Assembly (NCBI RefSeq): GCF_002286815.1
Contig: NZ_MUNM01000037.1
Location: 186,001-250,000, forward strand
From: Pseudomonas sp. PICF141
GTDB taxonomy: Bacteria > Pseudomonadota > Gammaproteobacteria > Pseudomonadales > Pseudomonadaceae
Direction: 5' to 3'
DNA length: 64,000 bases
Shown here piece by piece: positions 1 to 9,931 of this stretch. The notes beneath the pieces are model-generated. The model ran no database searches, was not told the DNA's origin, and worked only from the letters and a program-made list of their open reading frames with translations. Numbering within the stretch: position 1 is the first letter of the stretch; each line of letters starts with the position of its first letter. The translations under genes were made by a program, and so were the position numbers.

Positions 1-56
1 CGGATCGCCAGGGTACGAACGCGCTGGTAGTCCTTGAGGCTTTCGGTGGTGTTCAT
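1..56 (-). CDS. N-terminal fragment of an unidentified protein, cut by window edge
   Basis: An ATG at 54-56 on the minus strand opens a frame of 18 complete codons (N-terminus MNTTESLKDYQRVRTLAI) that runs off the left end of the window. It lies downstream of yejF on the same strand, separated by a REP hairpin, so it is probably its own unit. Too little is visible to assign a function, and no strong ribosome binding site precedes the ATG. Confidence 0.45.
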   Translation of the reverse strand, partial: MNTTESLKDYQRVRTLAI

Positions 57-95
57 CGGGCTTCACTGTCCAGGATGTGTGGTGTTTGTTCGGGT

Positions 96-163
96 GCCTT
101 CGCGGGCAAGCCTCGCTCCTACGATCACCTCGACCTGTAGGAGCGAGGCTTGCCCGCGAAGGC
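96..163. repeat. REP-type inverted repeat
   Basis: Perfect 26-bp inverted repeat (arms 96-121 and 138-163) around a 16-nt loop. The arms carry the GTAGGAGCGAG/CTTGCCCGCGAAGG motif typical of intergenic REP elements in Pseudomonas. It lies between yejF and the next minus-strand gene and could act as a 3' mRNA stabiliser or terminator. Confidence 0.85.
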
Positions 164-187
164 CGCGGTCCAACGACATGACGCAGA

Positions 188-1768
188 TTATGCCCACCCC
201 GGACGCGCCGCCGCCAACAGCTCTTTGGTATACGGATGCTGCGGCGAGTCGAACACCGTGTGGCTGGCGCCGCTTTCCACCACTTTGCCATCCTTGATCA
301 CGATCATGTCGTGGGCCAGTGCGCGTATCACCGCCAGGTCATGACTGATGAACAGGTAGGTCAGGCCGTATTTTTCCTGAAGCTGACGGAGCAGGGCGAC
401 CACTTGTTTTTGCACCGTGCGGTCCAGCGCCGAGGTCGGCTCGTCGAGCAGGATCAGCGCTGGTTTCAGCACCAGTGCGCGGGCAATGGCAATGCGTTGG
501 CGTTGGCCGCCGGAGAATTCGTGAGGGTAGCGATGACGACTTTGCGGGTCGAGGCCGACTTCTTCCAGCACCCGGATCACCTGGGCTTCGCATTCGTGCG
601 GGGTGGATTGGCTATGAACTTCAAGGCCTTCACTGATGATCTGCGCCACGGACATTCGTGGGCTGAGGCTGCCGAAGGGGTCCTGGAACACGACCTGCAT
701 TTTTTTGCGCCACGGCCGTAGCTGCTTTTGCGTCAGGCCATCAAGGGCCTCGCCCTGAAAGCGAATGCTGCCTTGCGAATCGAGCAAGCGCAGGATCGCC
801 TGACCGAGGGTGGATTTGCCCGAACCGGATTCACCGACGATGCCCAGCGTCTTGCCATGCTGAACATTCAGACTGATGCCATCCACCGCGCATAGATAGG
901 TTTTACGCTGGAACAGGCCGCCACCGATGGTGAACCGTACGTGCAGATTATCCACTTCCAGCACGTTTTCACGTTCGCCCCGGGGCAGCGCTTCACCTTC
1001 CGGCTCGGCGTTCAGCAGCATGCAGCTGTAAGGGTGTTTCGGTTCGGTGAACAGCGTTTCGCAAGGTGCCTGCTCGACGATTTCCCCGGTGTGCATCACG
1101 CACACCCGCTGGGCCATGCTGCGCACCAGATTGAGGTCGTGGCTGATCAGCAGCAGCGACATGCCAAGCCGCTGCTGCAGGGATTTGAGCAGCGACAGGA
1201 TCTTGCGCTGCACCGTCACATCCAGCGCGGTGGTCGGCTCGTCGGCGATCAGCAATTGCGGCTCGCAAGCCAGGGCCATGGCGATCATCACTCGTTGCCG
1301 TTGACCGCCAGACAATTGATGGGGATACGCCTTGAGCCGTTCTTCGGGCTTCTGGATGCCTACCAGTTGCAGCAACTCCAGAATCCTTGCTTGCGCCGCT
1401 TTGCCACCCAACCCTCGGTGCAGCAGCAGGGTTTCGCCGATCTGTTTTTCAACGCTGTGCAGCGGGTTTAGTGAGCTCATCGGCTCCTGGAAAATCATCG
1501 CAATCCGGTTGCCGCGCAGCTCGCGCAAGGTCTTGATATCGGCGCCGATCAACTCCTGACCTCGATAGCGAATGCTGCCGGTGGTTGTCGTGCCGTTTTC
1601 AGGCAGCAGTTGCAGGATCGAGTGGGCAGTCACCGACTTGCCGCAACCCGACTCGCCGACCAGCGCCAGGCACTCGCCGGGGCGGATGTCCAGGCACAGA
1701 TTGCGTACCACGGTCTGGCCATTGAAGGCCACGTTGAGGTCACGGATTTCGATCAGGTTGTCGCTCAT
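188..1768 (-). CDS. yejF: Oligopeptide ABC transporter, duplicated ATPase subunit YejF
   Basis: A 526-residue tandem ABC ATPase that would power the peptide importer encoded by the upstream yejABE genes from the cytoplasmic face. Both halves have a full nucleotide-binding site: Walker A GESGCGKS near residue 38 and GESGSGKS in the second half, with signatures LSGGQRQR and FSGGQRQR. This two-domain layout of about 530 residues is characteristic of YejF. The frame can open at a TTG overlapping the yejE stop, but the ATG at 1766-1768 gives the usual family N-terminus [11 protein letters not shown] and is preferred. It is the last gene of a tightly packed four-gene operon. Confidence 0.93.
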   Translation of the reverse strand: MSDNLIEIRDLNVAFNGQTVVRNLCLDIRPGECLALVGESGCGKSVTAHSILQLLPENGTTTTGSIRYRGQELIGADIKTLRELRGNRIAMIFQEPMSSLNPLHSVEKQIGETLLLHRGLGGKAAQARILELLQLVGIQKPEERLKAYPHQLSGGQRQRVMIAMALACEPQLLIADEPTTALDVTVQRKILSLLKSLQQRLGMSLLLISHDLNLVRSMAQRVCVMHTGEIVEQAPCETLFTEPKHPYSCMLLNAEPEGEALPRGERENVLEVDNLHVRFTIGGGLFQRKTYLCAVDGISLNVQHGKTLGIVGESGSGKSTLGQAILRLLDSQGSIRFQGEALDGLTQKQLRPWRKKMQVVFQDPFGSLSPRMSVAQIISEGLEVHSQSTPHECEAQVIRVLEEVGLDPQSRHRYPHEFSGGQRQRIAIARALVLKPALILLDEPTSALDRTVQKQVVALLRQLQEKYGLTYLFISHDLAVIRALAHDMIVIKDGKVVESGASHTVFDSPQHPYTKELLAAARPGWA

Positions 1769-1782
1769 ATCAATAATCCGCT

Positions 1783-2805
1783 TCAAGACCGAGGATCAAA
1801 GGCATCACGTAATGCCTCCCCGATAAACACCAATAAAGAAAGAATCAGCGCCAGGGTGAAAAACGCCGTCAGCCCCAGCCACGGCGCTTGCAGGTTCTGC
1901 TTGCCTTGACTGATCAATTCGCCCAGCGATGCACTGCCGGCCGGCATGCCGAAGCCGAGAAAGTCCAGTGCCGTGAGGGTGGAAATCGCCCCGGTCAAAA
2001 TGAACGGCAAATAACTCAGGGTCGCATTCATCGCGTTGGGCAGGATGTGCCGCACGATCACTTTGCGGTCGGTCAGGCCCAGTGCACGGGCGGCCTTGAC
2101 GTATTCCAGGTTGCGCCCGCGCAGGAATTCGGCGCGCACCACATCCACCAAAGCCAGCCAGGAAAACAGCGCCATGATCCCCAGCAGCCACCAGAAATTC
2201 GGCTCGACGAAGCCGGACAGAATGATCAACAGGTACAGCACCGGCAGCCCCGACCAGACCTCCTGCAAGCGCTGGCCCAGCAGGTCGACCCAGCCACCGT
2301 AATAGCCTTGCAGCGCCCCGGCGGTGATGCCGATCAAGGCGCTGATGAAGGTCAGCGCCAACGCGAACAGAATCGACACCCGCGCCCCGAAAATCACCCG
2401 GGCCAATACGTCGCGGGCCTGATCGTCAGTGCCCAGCCAGTTGACCTTCGACGGCGGGCTCGGCGCCGGTTGGTTGAGGTCGTAATTGGGCGTGTCGTCG
2501 CTGAACGGGATCGGAGGAAACCGCATCCAGCCGCCGTCCTTATGAATCAGCTTCTGTACGTAATCGCTGCGGAAATCGGCCTGGAACGGCAGTTGCCCAC
2601 CAAACTCCTGCTCGGTGTGGCGTTTGAACGCCGGAAAGTACAGCGAGCCCTGATAACTGACCACCAGCGGTTGGTCGTTGGCGATCAGCTCGCCGCCCAG
2701 GGTCAGCAGAAACAGGCCGACAAACAACCACAGCGACCACCAGCCACGGCGGTTTTTCTTGAAACGCTCGAAACGGCGACGGCCCAGCGGCGAGAGCGTG
2801 AACAT
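1783..2805 (-). CDS. yejE: Oligopeptide ABC transporter permease YejE
   Basis: Inner-membrane permease (340 residues) of the Yej peptide importer, BPD_transp_1 family. It has an N-terminal membrane segment after the basic start [15 protein letters not shown], a long periplasmic stretch with a YFPAFKR motif typical of this permease class, then a multi-helix domain with the EAA-type cytoplasmic loop (EYVKAARALGLTDRK) that contacts the ATPase. The ATG at 2803-2805 shares one base with the yejB stop (TGATG), a translational-coupling arrangement, and is preferred over an upstream in-frame start. Known homologues import oligopeptides such as microcin C; that substrate is inferred here. Confidence 0.93.
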   Translation of the reverse strand: MFTLSPLGRRRFERFKKNRRGWWSLWLFVGLFLLTLGGELIANDQPLVVSYQGSLYFPAFKRHTEQEFGGQLPFQADFRSDYVQKLIHKDGGWMRFPPIPFSDDTPNYDLNQPAPSPPSKVNWLGTDDQARDVLARVIFGARVSILFALALTFISALIGITAGALQGYYGGWVDLLGQRLQEVWSGLPVLYLLIILSGFVEPNFWWLLGIMALFSWLALVDVVRAEFLRGRNLEYVKAARALGLTDRKVIVRHILPNAMNATLSYLPFILTGAISTLTALDFLGFGMPAGSASLGELISQGKQNLQAPWLGLTAFFTLALILSLLVFIGEALRDAFDPRS

Positions 2806-3866
2806 CAGGCATTCCTCGCGGCGAAGTCGATGCGCGGGTCGACCAGGGTGTAGCACAGGTCGCCGATGAGTTTTATCAGCAGGCCGAACAAGGTAAAGAT
2901 GAACAGCGAGCCGAAGACCACCGGATAGTCCCGTGACACCGCCGCTTCGTAACTCATGCGACCCAGGCCATCGAGGGAGAAAATCACCTCGATCAGCAGC
3001 GAGCCGGCAAAAAATACGCTGATGAACGCCTGTGGAATCCCCGACACTACCAGCAGCATGGCGTTGCGAAACACATGGCCGTAAAGCACCTGGCGCTCGC
3101 TCAAACCCTTGGCGCGGGCGGTGACGACGTATTGGCGGGTGATTTCATTGAGGAAGGAGTTCTTGGTGAGGATCGTCAGGGTGGCGAAACCGCCCACCAC
3201 CAGCGCCGTCACCGGCAGCACCAGGTGCCAGAAGTAATCGGCGATTTTGCCCAGGGTCGACAGCGACTCGAAGTTGTCCGAGACCAGCCCGCGCACCGGG
3301 AACCAGTTCAATGAGGTACCGCCGGCGAACACCACGATCAGGAACATCGCGAACAGGAAGGCCGGCATTGCATAACCGATGATGATCGCGGTGCTGCTCC
3401 AGATATCGAAATGGCTGCCATGGTGCACGGCTTTGCGGATGCCCAGGGGAATCGATACCAGATAAGTGATCAGCGTGGCCCAAAGCCCGAGGGAAATGGT
3501 CACCGGCATTTTTTCCAGAATCAGGTCAGTAACCGTGGCACCGCGAAAAAAGCTCTTGCCGAAGTCGAGGTGGGCGTAGCTCTTGAGCATCAGCCACAGA
3601 CGCTCCGGGGCCGGTTTGTCGAAGCCATATTGCTTTTCAATCTCTTTGATCAGCTGCGGGTCGAGCCCTCGGCTGGCCCGTGAGCTGCCGTGCATGGTTT
3701 CGCTGGAACCGCCACCGACACTCGCAGCGCCAATGCCCTGCAATTGCGCGATGGCCTGTTCCACCGGGCCACCGGGCGCGGCCTGGACGATGACAAAATT
3801 GACCAGAAGAATGATCACCAGCGTCGGAATGATCAGCAGCAAGCGCCGCAGTATGTAAGCCCACAT
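2805..3866 (-). CDS. yejB: Oligopeptide ABC transporter permease YejB
   Basis: Second inner-membrane permease (353 residues) of the Yej importer. The first residues [16 protein letters not shown] form the usual first helix of DppB/OppB-type permeases. An insert near residues 50-75 (containing [12 protein letters not shown]) and the segment ending in QYGFDKP are typical of YejB. The C-terminal half carries the cytoplasmic EAA loop ([17 protein letters not shown]). The ATG at 3864-3866 overlaps the yejA stop by one base; a TTG one codon upstream is less likely. It would pair with YejE to form the translocation pore. Confidence 0.93.
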   Translation of the reverse strand: MWAYILRRLLLIIPTLVIILLVNFVIVQAAPGGPVEQAIAQLQGIGAASVGGGSSETMHGSSRASRGLDPQLIKEIEKQYGFDKPAPERLWLMLKSYAHLDFGKSFFRGATVTDLILEKMPVTISLGLWATLITYLVSIPLGIRKAVHHGSHFDIWSSTAIIIGYAMPAFLFAMFLIVVFAGGTSLNWFPVRGLVSDNFESLSTLGKIADYFWHLVLPVTALVVGGFATLTILTKNSFLNEITRQYVVTARAKGLSERQVLYGHVFRNAMLLVVSGIPQAFISVFFAGSLLIEVIFSLDGLGRMSYEAAVSRDYPVVFGSLFIFTLFGLLIKLIGDLCYTLVDPRIDFAARNA

Positions 3867-5734
3867 CAACGCGGCCCTCCGGGTTGGCCGCGTCTGATCA
3901 GTTCGGCGGTCATCTGTTCATTGGTCAGGGGCGTGGTGCTCACTTCCCACCAACTCTCGATAGCTTCGTCATTGCTTGCCTGCACAGAGGGGATGCCAAA
4001 GCGGTTCCACCACACGGTCGAGCTGCCTGGCGGGTAATAATTGGGAATCCAATAGAAGTTCCATTGCAGGACACGGTCCAGGGCATGGGCGTAGCGCAGC
4101 ATGTCAGCCTGGGTAGTGGCGCGGACCAGGCCGTTGACCAGCGTATCGACCGCCGGGTTCTTCAGCACCATGTAGTTGTTGGAACCGGGATCGTTGGCGG
4201 CCGCCGAGCCAAAGTAGTTGTACAACTCGTTGCCCGGCGATGTGGTAACCGGGTAGCCGGTGACGATCATGTCGTAGTCCCGGGACATCAGGCGGTTGAC
4301 GTACTGGGAGGCGTCGATGCGGCGAATATTCAGGTCGATGCCGATTTGTTTCAGGGTACGCTTATAAGGCAGCAGTAAACGCTCCATGCCGTTCTGGCTG
4401 ATCAGGAAGGTGAAGCTCAGCGGCTGATCTTGGGCGTTGACCAGTTGATCGCCATCGGGTTTCCACCCGGCTTGTTGGAGCAACCCCAGGGCTTGCAACT
4501 GTTTGTCGCGAATCAGGCCGCTGCCGTCGGTTTTCGGCGCTTCGAAGACCTGGGTGAAGACTTCATCGGGGATCTGCCCGCGCAGCGGTTCGAGAATGGC
4601 GAGTTCGCCAGCATCGGGCAGTTTTCGGGCAGCGAGGTTGGTGTTGGAAAAGAAGCTCTGCTGGCGGATGTACATCTCGCGCATCATCTGCCGGTTGGTC
4701 CACTCGAAATCCCAGAGCATGGCCAGCGCCTGGCGCACTCGACGGTCCTGGAACATCGGGTTTTGCAGGTTGAACACAAAACCCTGGGCCGCTTGCGGTG
4801 CCTCTTTGGCCAAGTGCGCCTTTTGCAGACGGCCGTCGCTCAGGGCCGGGCTCTCATAGCCGATGGAGTAGGCGGTGGCGGAGAATTCGCGGTTGTAGTC
4901 GTAGGCACCACCTCGCAGGACCTGGCGGGCGACATCGGTATCCCCGAAATACTCGATGCTGAAATGATCGAAATTGTAGAGGCCGCGGCTGACCGGTAAA
5001 TCCTTGGCCCACCAATCGGCGTTACGCTCGAAGGTGATGCTGCGCCCGGAGTCGACCTTGCTCACGCGGTACGGCCCGCTGCCCAATGGCAGCTCGTAAC
5101 CACCGCCGTTGGCAAAGTCGCGGGTTTTCCACCAATGTTCGGGAAGCACCGGCAAGGTTGCAAGGTCGAGGGGCAGGGTACGGTTTTCGTTGCTCTTGAA
5201 GTCAAACCGAATGGTGAGTGGCGACTCTATTTCGACGCCTTTGACGTCGGCGAATTGCGTGCGATAGCGCAGGCTGCCCTGAGTCATCAGCAGGTCGAAG
5301 GTATAGCCCACGTCTTTGGCGGTAATCGGCTTGCCGTCGGCGAAACGGGCCTTCGGGTTCAGGTAGAAACGCAGAGACAAGCCATCGTCCGAGCGTTCTA
5401 TCTGCTGCGCCACCAGGCCGTACACGGTATAGGGTTCGTCCAGCGAGCGCTGGGCCAGGGGCGAGTAGATCAAGCCGTCGATTTGCGTGACCCCGATGCC
5501 CTTGTCGATGTACGGCAGGATATGGTCGAAATGACCGATTTCCACCGCTGAGCGACGCATCGTTCCGCCCTTGGGCGCTTGCGGGTTGGTGTAGGCGAAA
5601 TGGCTGAAGCCAGCAGGATATTTCGCCGGTTCACCGTACACGGTCAACGCATGTTGCGGTGCAGCATTCACACCCGCGGCACTTAATAGCAGCGCCACGG
5701 CAGTGAACAACAAAGTGGGGAAAGCCAGTCGCAT
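3866..5734 (-). CDS. yejA: Periplasmic oligopeptide-binding protein YejA
   Basis: Extracytoplasmic solute-binding protein (SBP family 5, 622 residues) that would capture peptides in the periplasm and deliver them to YejBE. The chosen ATG at 5732-5734 gives a clear signal peptide ([19 protein letters not shown], cleavage near VNAAPQH) and has an AAGG Shine-Dalgarno. The longer upstream frame lacks an export signal at its N-terminus. Family hallmarks include [17 protein letters not shown] after the mature N-terminus and the [10 protein letters not shown] block near the C-terminus. It is the first gene of yejABEF, as in other proteobacteria. Confidence 0.93.
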   Translation of the reverse strand: MRLAFPTLLFTAVALLLSAAGVNAAPQHALTVYGEPAKYPAGFSHFAYTNPQAPKGGTMRRSAVEIGHFDHILPYIDKGIGVTQIDGLIYSPLAQRSLDEPYTVYGLVAQQIERSDDGLSLRFYLNPKARFADGKPITAKDVGYTFDLLMTQGSLRYRTQFADVKGVEIESPLTIRFDFKSNENRTLPLDLATLPVLPEHWWKTRDFANGGGYELPLGSGPYRVSKVDSGRSITFERNADWWAKDLPVSRGLYNFDHFSIEYFGDTDVARQVLRGGAYDYNREFSATAYSIGYESPALSDGRLQKAHLAKEAPQAAQGFVFNLQNPMFQDRRVRQALAMLWDFEWTNRQMMREMYIRQQSFFSNTNLAARKLPDAGELAILEPLRGQIPDEVFTQVFEAPKTDGSGLIRDKQLQALGLLQQAGWKPDGDQLVNAQDQPLSFTFLISQNGMERLLLPYKRTLKQIGIDLNIRRIDASQYVNRLMSRDYDMIVTGYPVTTSPGNELYNYFGSAAANDPGSNNYMVLKNPAVDTLVNGLVRATTQADMLRYAHALDRVLQWNFYWIPNYYPPGSSTVWWNRFGIPSVQASNDEAIESWWEVSTTPLTNEQMTAELIRRGQPGGPR

Positions 5735-5821
5735 TGTCAGCCTTGGAGCCGGGGAGTGGAAAATCACAATTTGTACGCTAGCGGCGCGTCCCTCGCCAGC
5801 CGTATCACGTAACGAAAACAC

Positions 5822-5847
5822 AACGGCCCGCCAAAAGGCGGGCCGTT
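5822..5847 (-). terminator. Hairpin terminator after ppiC
   Basis: Perfect 11-bp stem (5822-5832 with 5837-5847) and a 4-nt loop, GC-rich, followed on the minus strand by a T-rich run. It sits 24 nt past the ppiC stop and 88 nt before yejA, so it should end ppiC transcription and insulate the yej operon. Confidence 0.75.
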
Positions 5848-5870
5848 ATGGAGCAAACTCAAAGCGTTAA

Positions 5871-6152
5871 TCAGTCCTGACGACTGGTCACTTCCAGCAG
5901 GTGGTAACCAAACTGGGTCTTGACCGGGCCTTGCACGACGTTGATCGGTGCGCTGAAGACCACGGTGTCGAATTCCTTGACCATCTGGCCCGGGCCGAAC
6001 GAACCCAGGTCACCGCCCTGGCGGCTGGAAGGGCAGGATGAGTTGGCTTTGGCGACTTCGGCGAAATCGGCGCCAGCCTCGATCTGGGCCTTGAGTTCGT
6101 TGCACTTTTCTTCGCTGGAAACCAGGATGTGACGGGCAGTGGCTTTTGCCAT
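5871..6152 (-). CDS. ppiC: Parvulin-type peptidyl-prolyl isomerase
   Basis: A 93-residue single-domain parvulin catalysing cis-trans isomerisation of prolyl bonds, presumably cytosolic because no signal peptide is present. The sequence covers the whole rotamase domain: ARHILVSSEEKC at the start, the SSCPSSRQGGDLGSF block, the GQMVKEFDTVVFS segment and the C-terminal TQFGYHLLEVT. Length matches E. coli PpiC (93 residues). The ATG at 6150-6152 has a GGAG about 10 nt upstream; an in-frame start five codons earlier lacks this. It is a single-gene unit with its own terminator. Confidence 0.93.
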   Translation of the reverse strand: MAKATARHILVSSEEKCNELKAQIEAGADFAEVAKANSSCPSSRQGGDLGSFGPGQMVKEFDTVVFSAPINVVQGPVKTQFGYHLLEVTSRQD

Positions 6153-6248
6153 GGGAAAATACTCCATTCAATGTTTAATAAAATGCGGAGCCTACCGGAT
6201 TCAGTGGGCTATTTCTTCCTCAAAGTTCCGTCTGTTTCATGCAGCGTT

Positions 6249-7130
6249 TTATAGGCCGGCATTTCGCAAGCGTTCGGCATGTTGCACGTACAAGGAGATC
6301 GGGTCGATACCCCGGCGCACCTGACCGGTTGTCTGGCCGAGGCTGTCCAGATGATCCAGCGAATAATCCGAACGGATCACTTTGCCCAGATGGGAACTGA
6401 ATCGACCGACCATGCCGTCATTCTGCTCGGCTTCGGTGGTGAAATAGTGAGAGAAGGCCCGCAGAAACCCATGCAGCGGATTGAGTGCGTGGAGTCCCTC
6501 ATCGAGGGTGTTTCCCTGCAAAGTGCCGCTCCAGGAATAGTAGCGCACGCCATTGACCTGATCGCGCCCCTTGCCGCCCCAGGTTTTCGGCAACCCTTGT
6601 GGGTACTTGTCATTGAAGGTGCCGACGCCTTCGGTGGTCAATGCATTGAGCGCGGCAACGGCGTTTTGCGGCAGATGCCGATTGCCACTGAGCAATGACA
6701 GGAAATCGGCGAACAGCGTGGCCACCGCTGCGGCAACGTGCTCCGGCAGGCGCCCGGGGATCAACGCCTTACGCAGGAAGTCGGCCAGTTCCGAGCCATG
6801 ATTCGGCCCGCTGACCGAGGTCACCGAGGCGACCACCTCGGGTGCTTGCGCCCCCGCATACCGTACTGCCAGTGCCCCCTGACTGTGACCGATCAGGTTG
6901 ACTTTGCTTGCACCGGTTCCCCGTAGTACCCGATCGATCTGCGCTAACAGTTGCTCGCCGCGGGTTTCATTGTTGTGGGTCGCCGACAGATGCGGGATGA
7001 AGACCCTGGCGCCGGCGCTCCTGAGGGCCAGTTTGACGTCATGGAACAGTTCCAGGTTGCCGATGCGATCGAAGCCGAAAAGCCCGTGAACCAGCAGGAT
7101 CGGATAGTGAGTGGTTGCATTCCGTAGCAT
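6249..7130 (-). CDS. Triacylglycerol lipase, family I.1-like without signal peptide
   Basis: A 293-residue alpha/beta-hydrolase that would hydrolyse acylglycerol esters. Visible features are the oxyanion-hole motif VHGLFGFD near residue 14, the nucleophile elbow GHSQG with Ser83, an Asp in NDGMVGRFSSHLG and a His in the DHLDS region. This layout and length match the P. fragi/P. fluorescens-type lipases of family I.1. The protein starts directly with MLRNATTHYPILLVHG, so no Sec signal peptide is present, as in those relatives, and no lipase-specific foldase gene lies beside it. It is a monocistronic gene on the minus strand. Confidence 0.85.
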   Translation of the reverse strand: MLRNATTHYPILLVHGLFGFDRIGNLELFHDVKLALRSAGARVFIPHLSATHNNETRGEQLLAQIDRVLRGTGASKVNLIGHSQGALAVRYAGAQAPEVVASVTSVSGPNHGSELADFLRKALIPGRLPEHVAAAVATLFADFLSLLSGNRHLPQNAVAALNALTTEGVGTFNDKYPQGLPKTWGGKGRDQVNGVRYYSWSGTLQGNTLDEGLHALNPLHGFLRAFSHYFTTEAEQNDGMVGRFSSHLGKVIRSDYSLDHLDSLGQTTGQVRRGIDPISLYVQHAERLRNAGL

Positions 7131-7469
7131 GTGGATTCCTTTTTCGCAGTAGATCAGGTGTGTGCTCGAGGGGGCACTCTAAAGCACACCAGCTGCTCGG
7201 CGATGTATGAAAAAGCCGCTGTAACCCGATGAAAACGGAATAGAAAAAGTACGAAAGTTCAGATGAACACGAGGCCTTGGTCGGAATATCCGGACATCTT
7301 TTTGACGATGGTTGATCGCTTCCTCGCAATGACCTACTTGTGAGACGTCGTTTTTCCGCGCAAACCGACGCCTTTGCCCTGCATCACTAATCAGCGTCGT
7401 GGGGTTCAATAGGCTTCGTTCGATGCTGGCCTTCAAGGCGGCATCTATTCCAAGGACCGGAGCGTATGA
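7131..7469. other. Intergenic region between divergent lipase and unknown gene
   Basis: About 340 bp separate two divergent genes, so promoters for both should lie here. I see no convincing RNA gene or terminator. The open frames in it are short and overlap the neighbouring genes in other frames. Confidence 0.4.
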
Positions 7470-8522
7470 ATGACTATTTATGAAGCGGCAAACGTGAACG
7501 TTGTAGAGCAATGCATGGCGCCACCACGGCTGGAGCAGGCGGAAAATGCCATGCTGGATCCATCCGAAAGGAAAGCCATTGTCACTGTTGCGCCCTATCA
7601 GGCCATGGCCTGCGGCGACAAGCTGGTCTTGTCCTGGTCAGGTATCGATGCCGAGGGTCAGGGGTATCGGCATGAAGTAACGCGGTTTGTCAGCGAAGCC
7701 CAGGTGGACAGGATCATTGTCTTTAAGGTGTCGGACGTACACATCGCCGCACTGGACGGCGGATCGCTCGAGGTTTACTACACCTTGTACAGTGCGCTTC
7801 ATCGTAAGCCTTTGGAGTCCAGGCGTTTACAGTTGAATGTCGGTGATGTCCGGCCGGATTTGCTGCCTGTGATTGTGAACGATGCGGTGGGCGGCGCACT
7901 CGATCCCGACAGGGTCGCCGAGGGCGCGCGCGTTACGATCAGGCCGTATTCCCGGATGGCGGCTGGAGATCGGGTCTTGCTGTCCTGGGCTGGCGGTACG
8001 CCACAATCGAGCTTCAAAGACGCATTGAAAATCGAGTCTTTTGCAGTGGGTGGCGAACTGTCGTTTTGGGTCAGCCCCGAATCGATTGCCCCTGACCTTG
8101 GTGCAACCGTTACGATCAGCTATTGCGTCGAGCAAGAAGGCCAAGCGCCTCGCTTCTCGGAGCCTGCACAGTTATTGATCGGCCCTCTGGAGCGAGGACC
8201 GCTGTTGCCGCCCTCGGTGCTGGAGGCTGATGAGGGGTGGCTGGATCTGCAAGATGCAATCGATGGTGTCACCGTCGTGATCGACAATGCCCAGGCAGAA
8301 GAGGGTGAACTGGTTTATCTGAAATGTGACGGGGAGCATTTCAATCATCGCGATGATCGTGAGATCTCCAAAGAAATGGCCGGTCAACCGCTGGTATTTA
8401 TCGTTCCTTACAGGTTTTGGCGCGAGCATCGGGACTTGACGGTCCGGGTAGCCTATTCGGTCGAACGTCTCGATGATGTGAGCCAACAGTCCGAAGTCAC
8501 GTTGGTACACGTGCAGTCGTAA
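7470..8522 (+). CDS. Unknown protein with repeated Ig-like beta modules
   Basis: A 350-residue protein I do not recognise by name. It contains at least three similar segments of roughly 100-110 residues, each built round a pattern such as VTVAPYQAMACGDKLVLSW, VTIRPYSRMAAGDRVLLSW and VTVVIDNAQAEEGELVYLK, each followed by an (F/Y)xV strand and a YSV/YCV-type end. This suggests Ig-like beta-sandwich repeats of the kind found in large Pseudomonas surface proteins. There is no signal peptide, membrane segment or catalytic motif. The ATG at 7470 follows a GGAG-like site at 7458-7462. It stands alone between two minus-strand genes. Confidence 0.7.
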   Translation: MTIYEAANVNVVEQCMAPPRLEQAENAMLDPSERKAIVTVAPYQAMACGDKLVLSWSGIDAEGQGYRHEVTRFVSEAQVDRIIVFKVSDVHIAALDGGSLEVYYTLYSALHRKPLESRRLQLNVGDVRPDLLPVIVNDAVGGALDPDRVAEGARVTIRPYSRMAAGDRVLLSWAGGTPQSSFKDALKIESFAVGGELSFWVSPESIAPDLGATVTISYCVEQEGQAPRFSEPAQLLIGPLERGPLLPPSVLEADEGWLDLQDAIDGVTVVIDNAQAEEGELVYLKCDGEHFNHRDDREISKEMAGQPLVFIVPYRFWREHRDLTVRVAYSVERLDDVSQQSEVTLVHVQS

Positions 8523-8536
8523 CCGGTTCAAGGCAA

Positions 8537-8573
8537 CCGCCATCCCGTTTTCGCTTGGAGAACTGGATGGCGG
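8537..8573 (+). terminator. Weak hairpin after the Ig-like gene
   Basis: Perfect 9-bp arms (8537-8545 and 8565-8573) with a 19-nt loop just after the stop at 8522. There is no T-tract, so it may be a Rho-dependent or bidirectional stop rather than an intrinsic terminator. Confidence 0.35.
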
Positions 8574-8583
8574 CAACGACTGG

Positions 8584-9672
8584 TCATTTCGATTGTTGGG
8601 TACAACGCTGCGCACGAAGTTGCTCGGCTGCCTGCTGCAACAACCGTTCTGTCCCGGTCCAGCCGAGGCAGCCATCCGTTACCGACACCCCGTAACGCAG
8701 CGATGGGCTCAGCGCTTGGCAACCTTCGAACAGATGGCTTTCGATCATCATGCCAATCAACGATCGATCACCCTGCAAGCGCTGTTCAAGCACGTCGTTG
8801 AATACCGCTGGCTGACGCAATGGGTCTTTGCCGCTGTTGGCGTGGCTGCAGTCGACCATGATCCGCGCCGGAATCTTGAGCCGGGTCAAATCGCTGTGCA
8901 CTTGAGCGATGCTGTCACGGTCGTAGTTCGGCCCGCGATGGCCGCCACGCAATACCAAGTGGGTGTCTGGGTTGCCCTGTGTCTGGATAATTGCAGGGTG
9001 CCCTTGGCTATCGACGCCGAAATGACGATGCGGATGGGCGGCCGAGCGCATGGCGTCGCTGGCGACAGCCACACCGCCGTCGGTGCCATTCTTGAACCCT
9101 ACCGGCATGCTCAGGCCGCTGGCCATTTCCCGGTGGATCTGTGATTCGGTGGTGCGGGCGCCAATGGCGACCCAGCTCAGCAGGTCGTCGAAGTAGCCGG
9201 CGGCCATCGGTTGCAGCAGCTCGGTGGCAACGGGTAAACCCAACTGGAGCATTTCGCGCATCAATTCCCGGGACAGCGTCAAACCGCCGGCCATGTCGTC
9301 GCTGCCATCCAGGTGCGGGTCGTAGGCCAGGCCTTTCCATCCCACCGTGGTGCGCGGCTTTTCGACGTAGGCGCGCATCACTAGCAGCATCTCGTCGCTG
9401 ACTTCGGCGGCCAGGCGGGCAAGGTGAGTGGCGTATTCGAGGGCGGAACGGGGATCGTGAATCGAGCACGGACCGACGATGACCAGCAGACGGGAGTCTT
9501 CACCGTTGAGGATCGCGCGAACCGCTTGGCGGTGGGCGGCGACTTGCCGGGTCAGGGCGTTACTGAGGGGTAATTGCTGTTTGAGCTGCAATGAGCTGGG
9601 CAGACGCAACGTCAGCGCTTCATTGGCGGGGTTCAGAGTGGACAGCGGCAGAGCAGAGACGGACGAGTTCAT
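8584..9672 (-). CDS. Class I DAHP synthase (3-deoxy-7-phosphoheptulonate synthase)
   Basis: Condenses phosphoenolpyruvate and erythrose 4-phosphate to DAHP, the first step of the shikimate pathway. The 362-residue AroF/G/H-type sequence shows GPCSIHDPR, the PEP-binding KPRTTVGWKGL, GARTTESQIHREMASG with VGFKNGTDGG, and the metal-site VDCSHANSGKD. The feedback specificity (Tyr, Phe or Trp) cannot be read from sequence alone, so no symbol is given. The ATG at 9670-9672 has an AGGAAG 9 nt upstream. Transcription appears to pass through an aromatic-rich leader peptide, an intrinsic terminator and a second small ORF before reaching this gene, which suggests attenuation by aromatic amino-acid supply. 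Confidence 0.92.
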   Translation of the reverse strand: MNSSVSALPLSTLNPANEALTLRLPSSLQLKQQLPLSNALTRQVAAHRQAVRAILNGEDSRLLVIVGPCSIHDPRSALEYATHLARLAAEVSDEMLLVMRAYVEKPRTTVGWKGLAYDPHLDGSDDMAGGLTLSRELMREMLQLGLPVATELLQPMAAGYFDDLLSWVAIGARTTESQIHREMASGLSMPVGFKNGTDGGVAVASDAMRSAAHPHRHFGVDSQGHPAIIQTQGNPDTHLVLRGGHRGPNYDRDSIAQVHSDLTRLKIPARIMVDCSHANSGKDPLRQPAVFNDVLEQRLQGDRSLIGMMIESHLFEGCQALSPSLRYGVSVTDGCLGWTGTERLLQQAAEQLRAQRCTQQSK

Positions 9673-9720
9673 ATTCGGGCTTCCTGGGCTGGCGGCGGGT
9701 TCGTTCCCGCGTGCTCGGCC

Positions 9721-9873
9721 CTATTGGGGTGTTCGACAATTGGCCGGATTGGCTGCGTGTGTGTGCTTGCCACCTGTGGGTGACCGATCGGAGGCGGCAG
9801 GCTGTCCCGAGCGGAGGCTGGTAAATCGCCAGGCGGAAAAACTGTCGTAACGGTAATAAGTGGCGTAGTTCAT
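9721..9873 (-). CDS. Second small leader ORF before the DAHP synthase
   Basis: A 50-codon ORF lying between the attenuator terminator and the DAHP synthase start. Its ATG (9871-9873) is preceded by a good GAGG Shine-Dalgarno. The first 17 residues (MNYATYYRYDSFSAWRF) hold four Tyr, two Phe and one Trp, a density unlikely by chance; the remainder is ordinary and polar. It ends at TAG 9721-9723, 48 nt before the DAHP synthase. I infer a regulatory peptide, perhaps sensing tyrosyl-tRNA or coupling translation, but no family is recognised. Confidence 0.6.
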   Translation of the reverse strand: MNYATYYRYDSFSAWRFTSLRSGQPAASDRSPTGGKHTHAANPANCRTPQ

Positions 9874-9931
9874 GTCGTGAATCCTCAAATTGTCGGGTGT
9901 GACGCAAAAATGTTCAGGGCTGAAAAAACAA

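Noticed and set aside
1888..2853. 321-codon plus-strand ORF opposite yejE
   Set aside because: Gln/Arg-rich antisense shadow of a membrane-protein gene with no family similarity.
7179..7511. 110-codon minus-strand ORF over the lipase/Ig-like intergenic region
   Set aside because: No ribosome site or family resemblance, and it overlaps the start of a better-supported gene.
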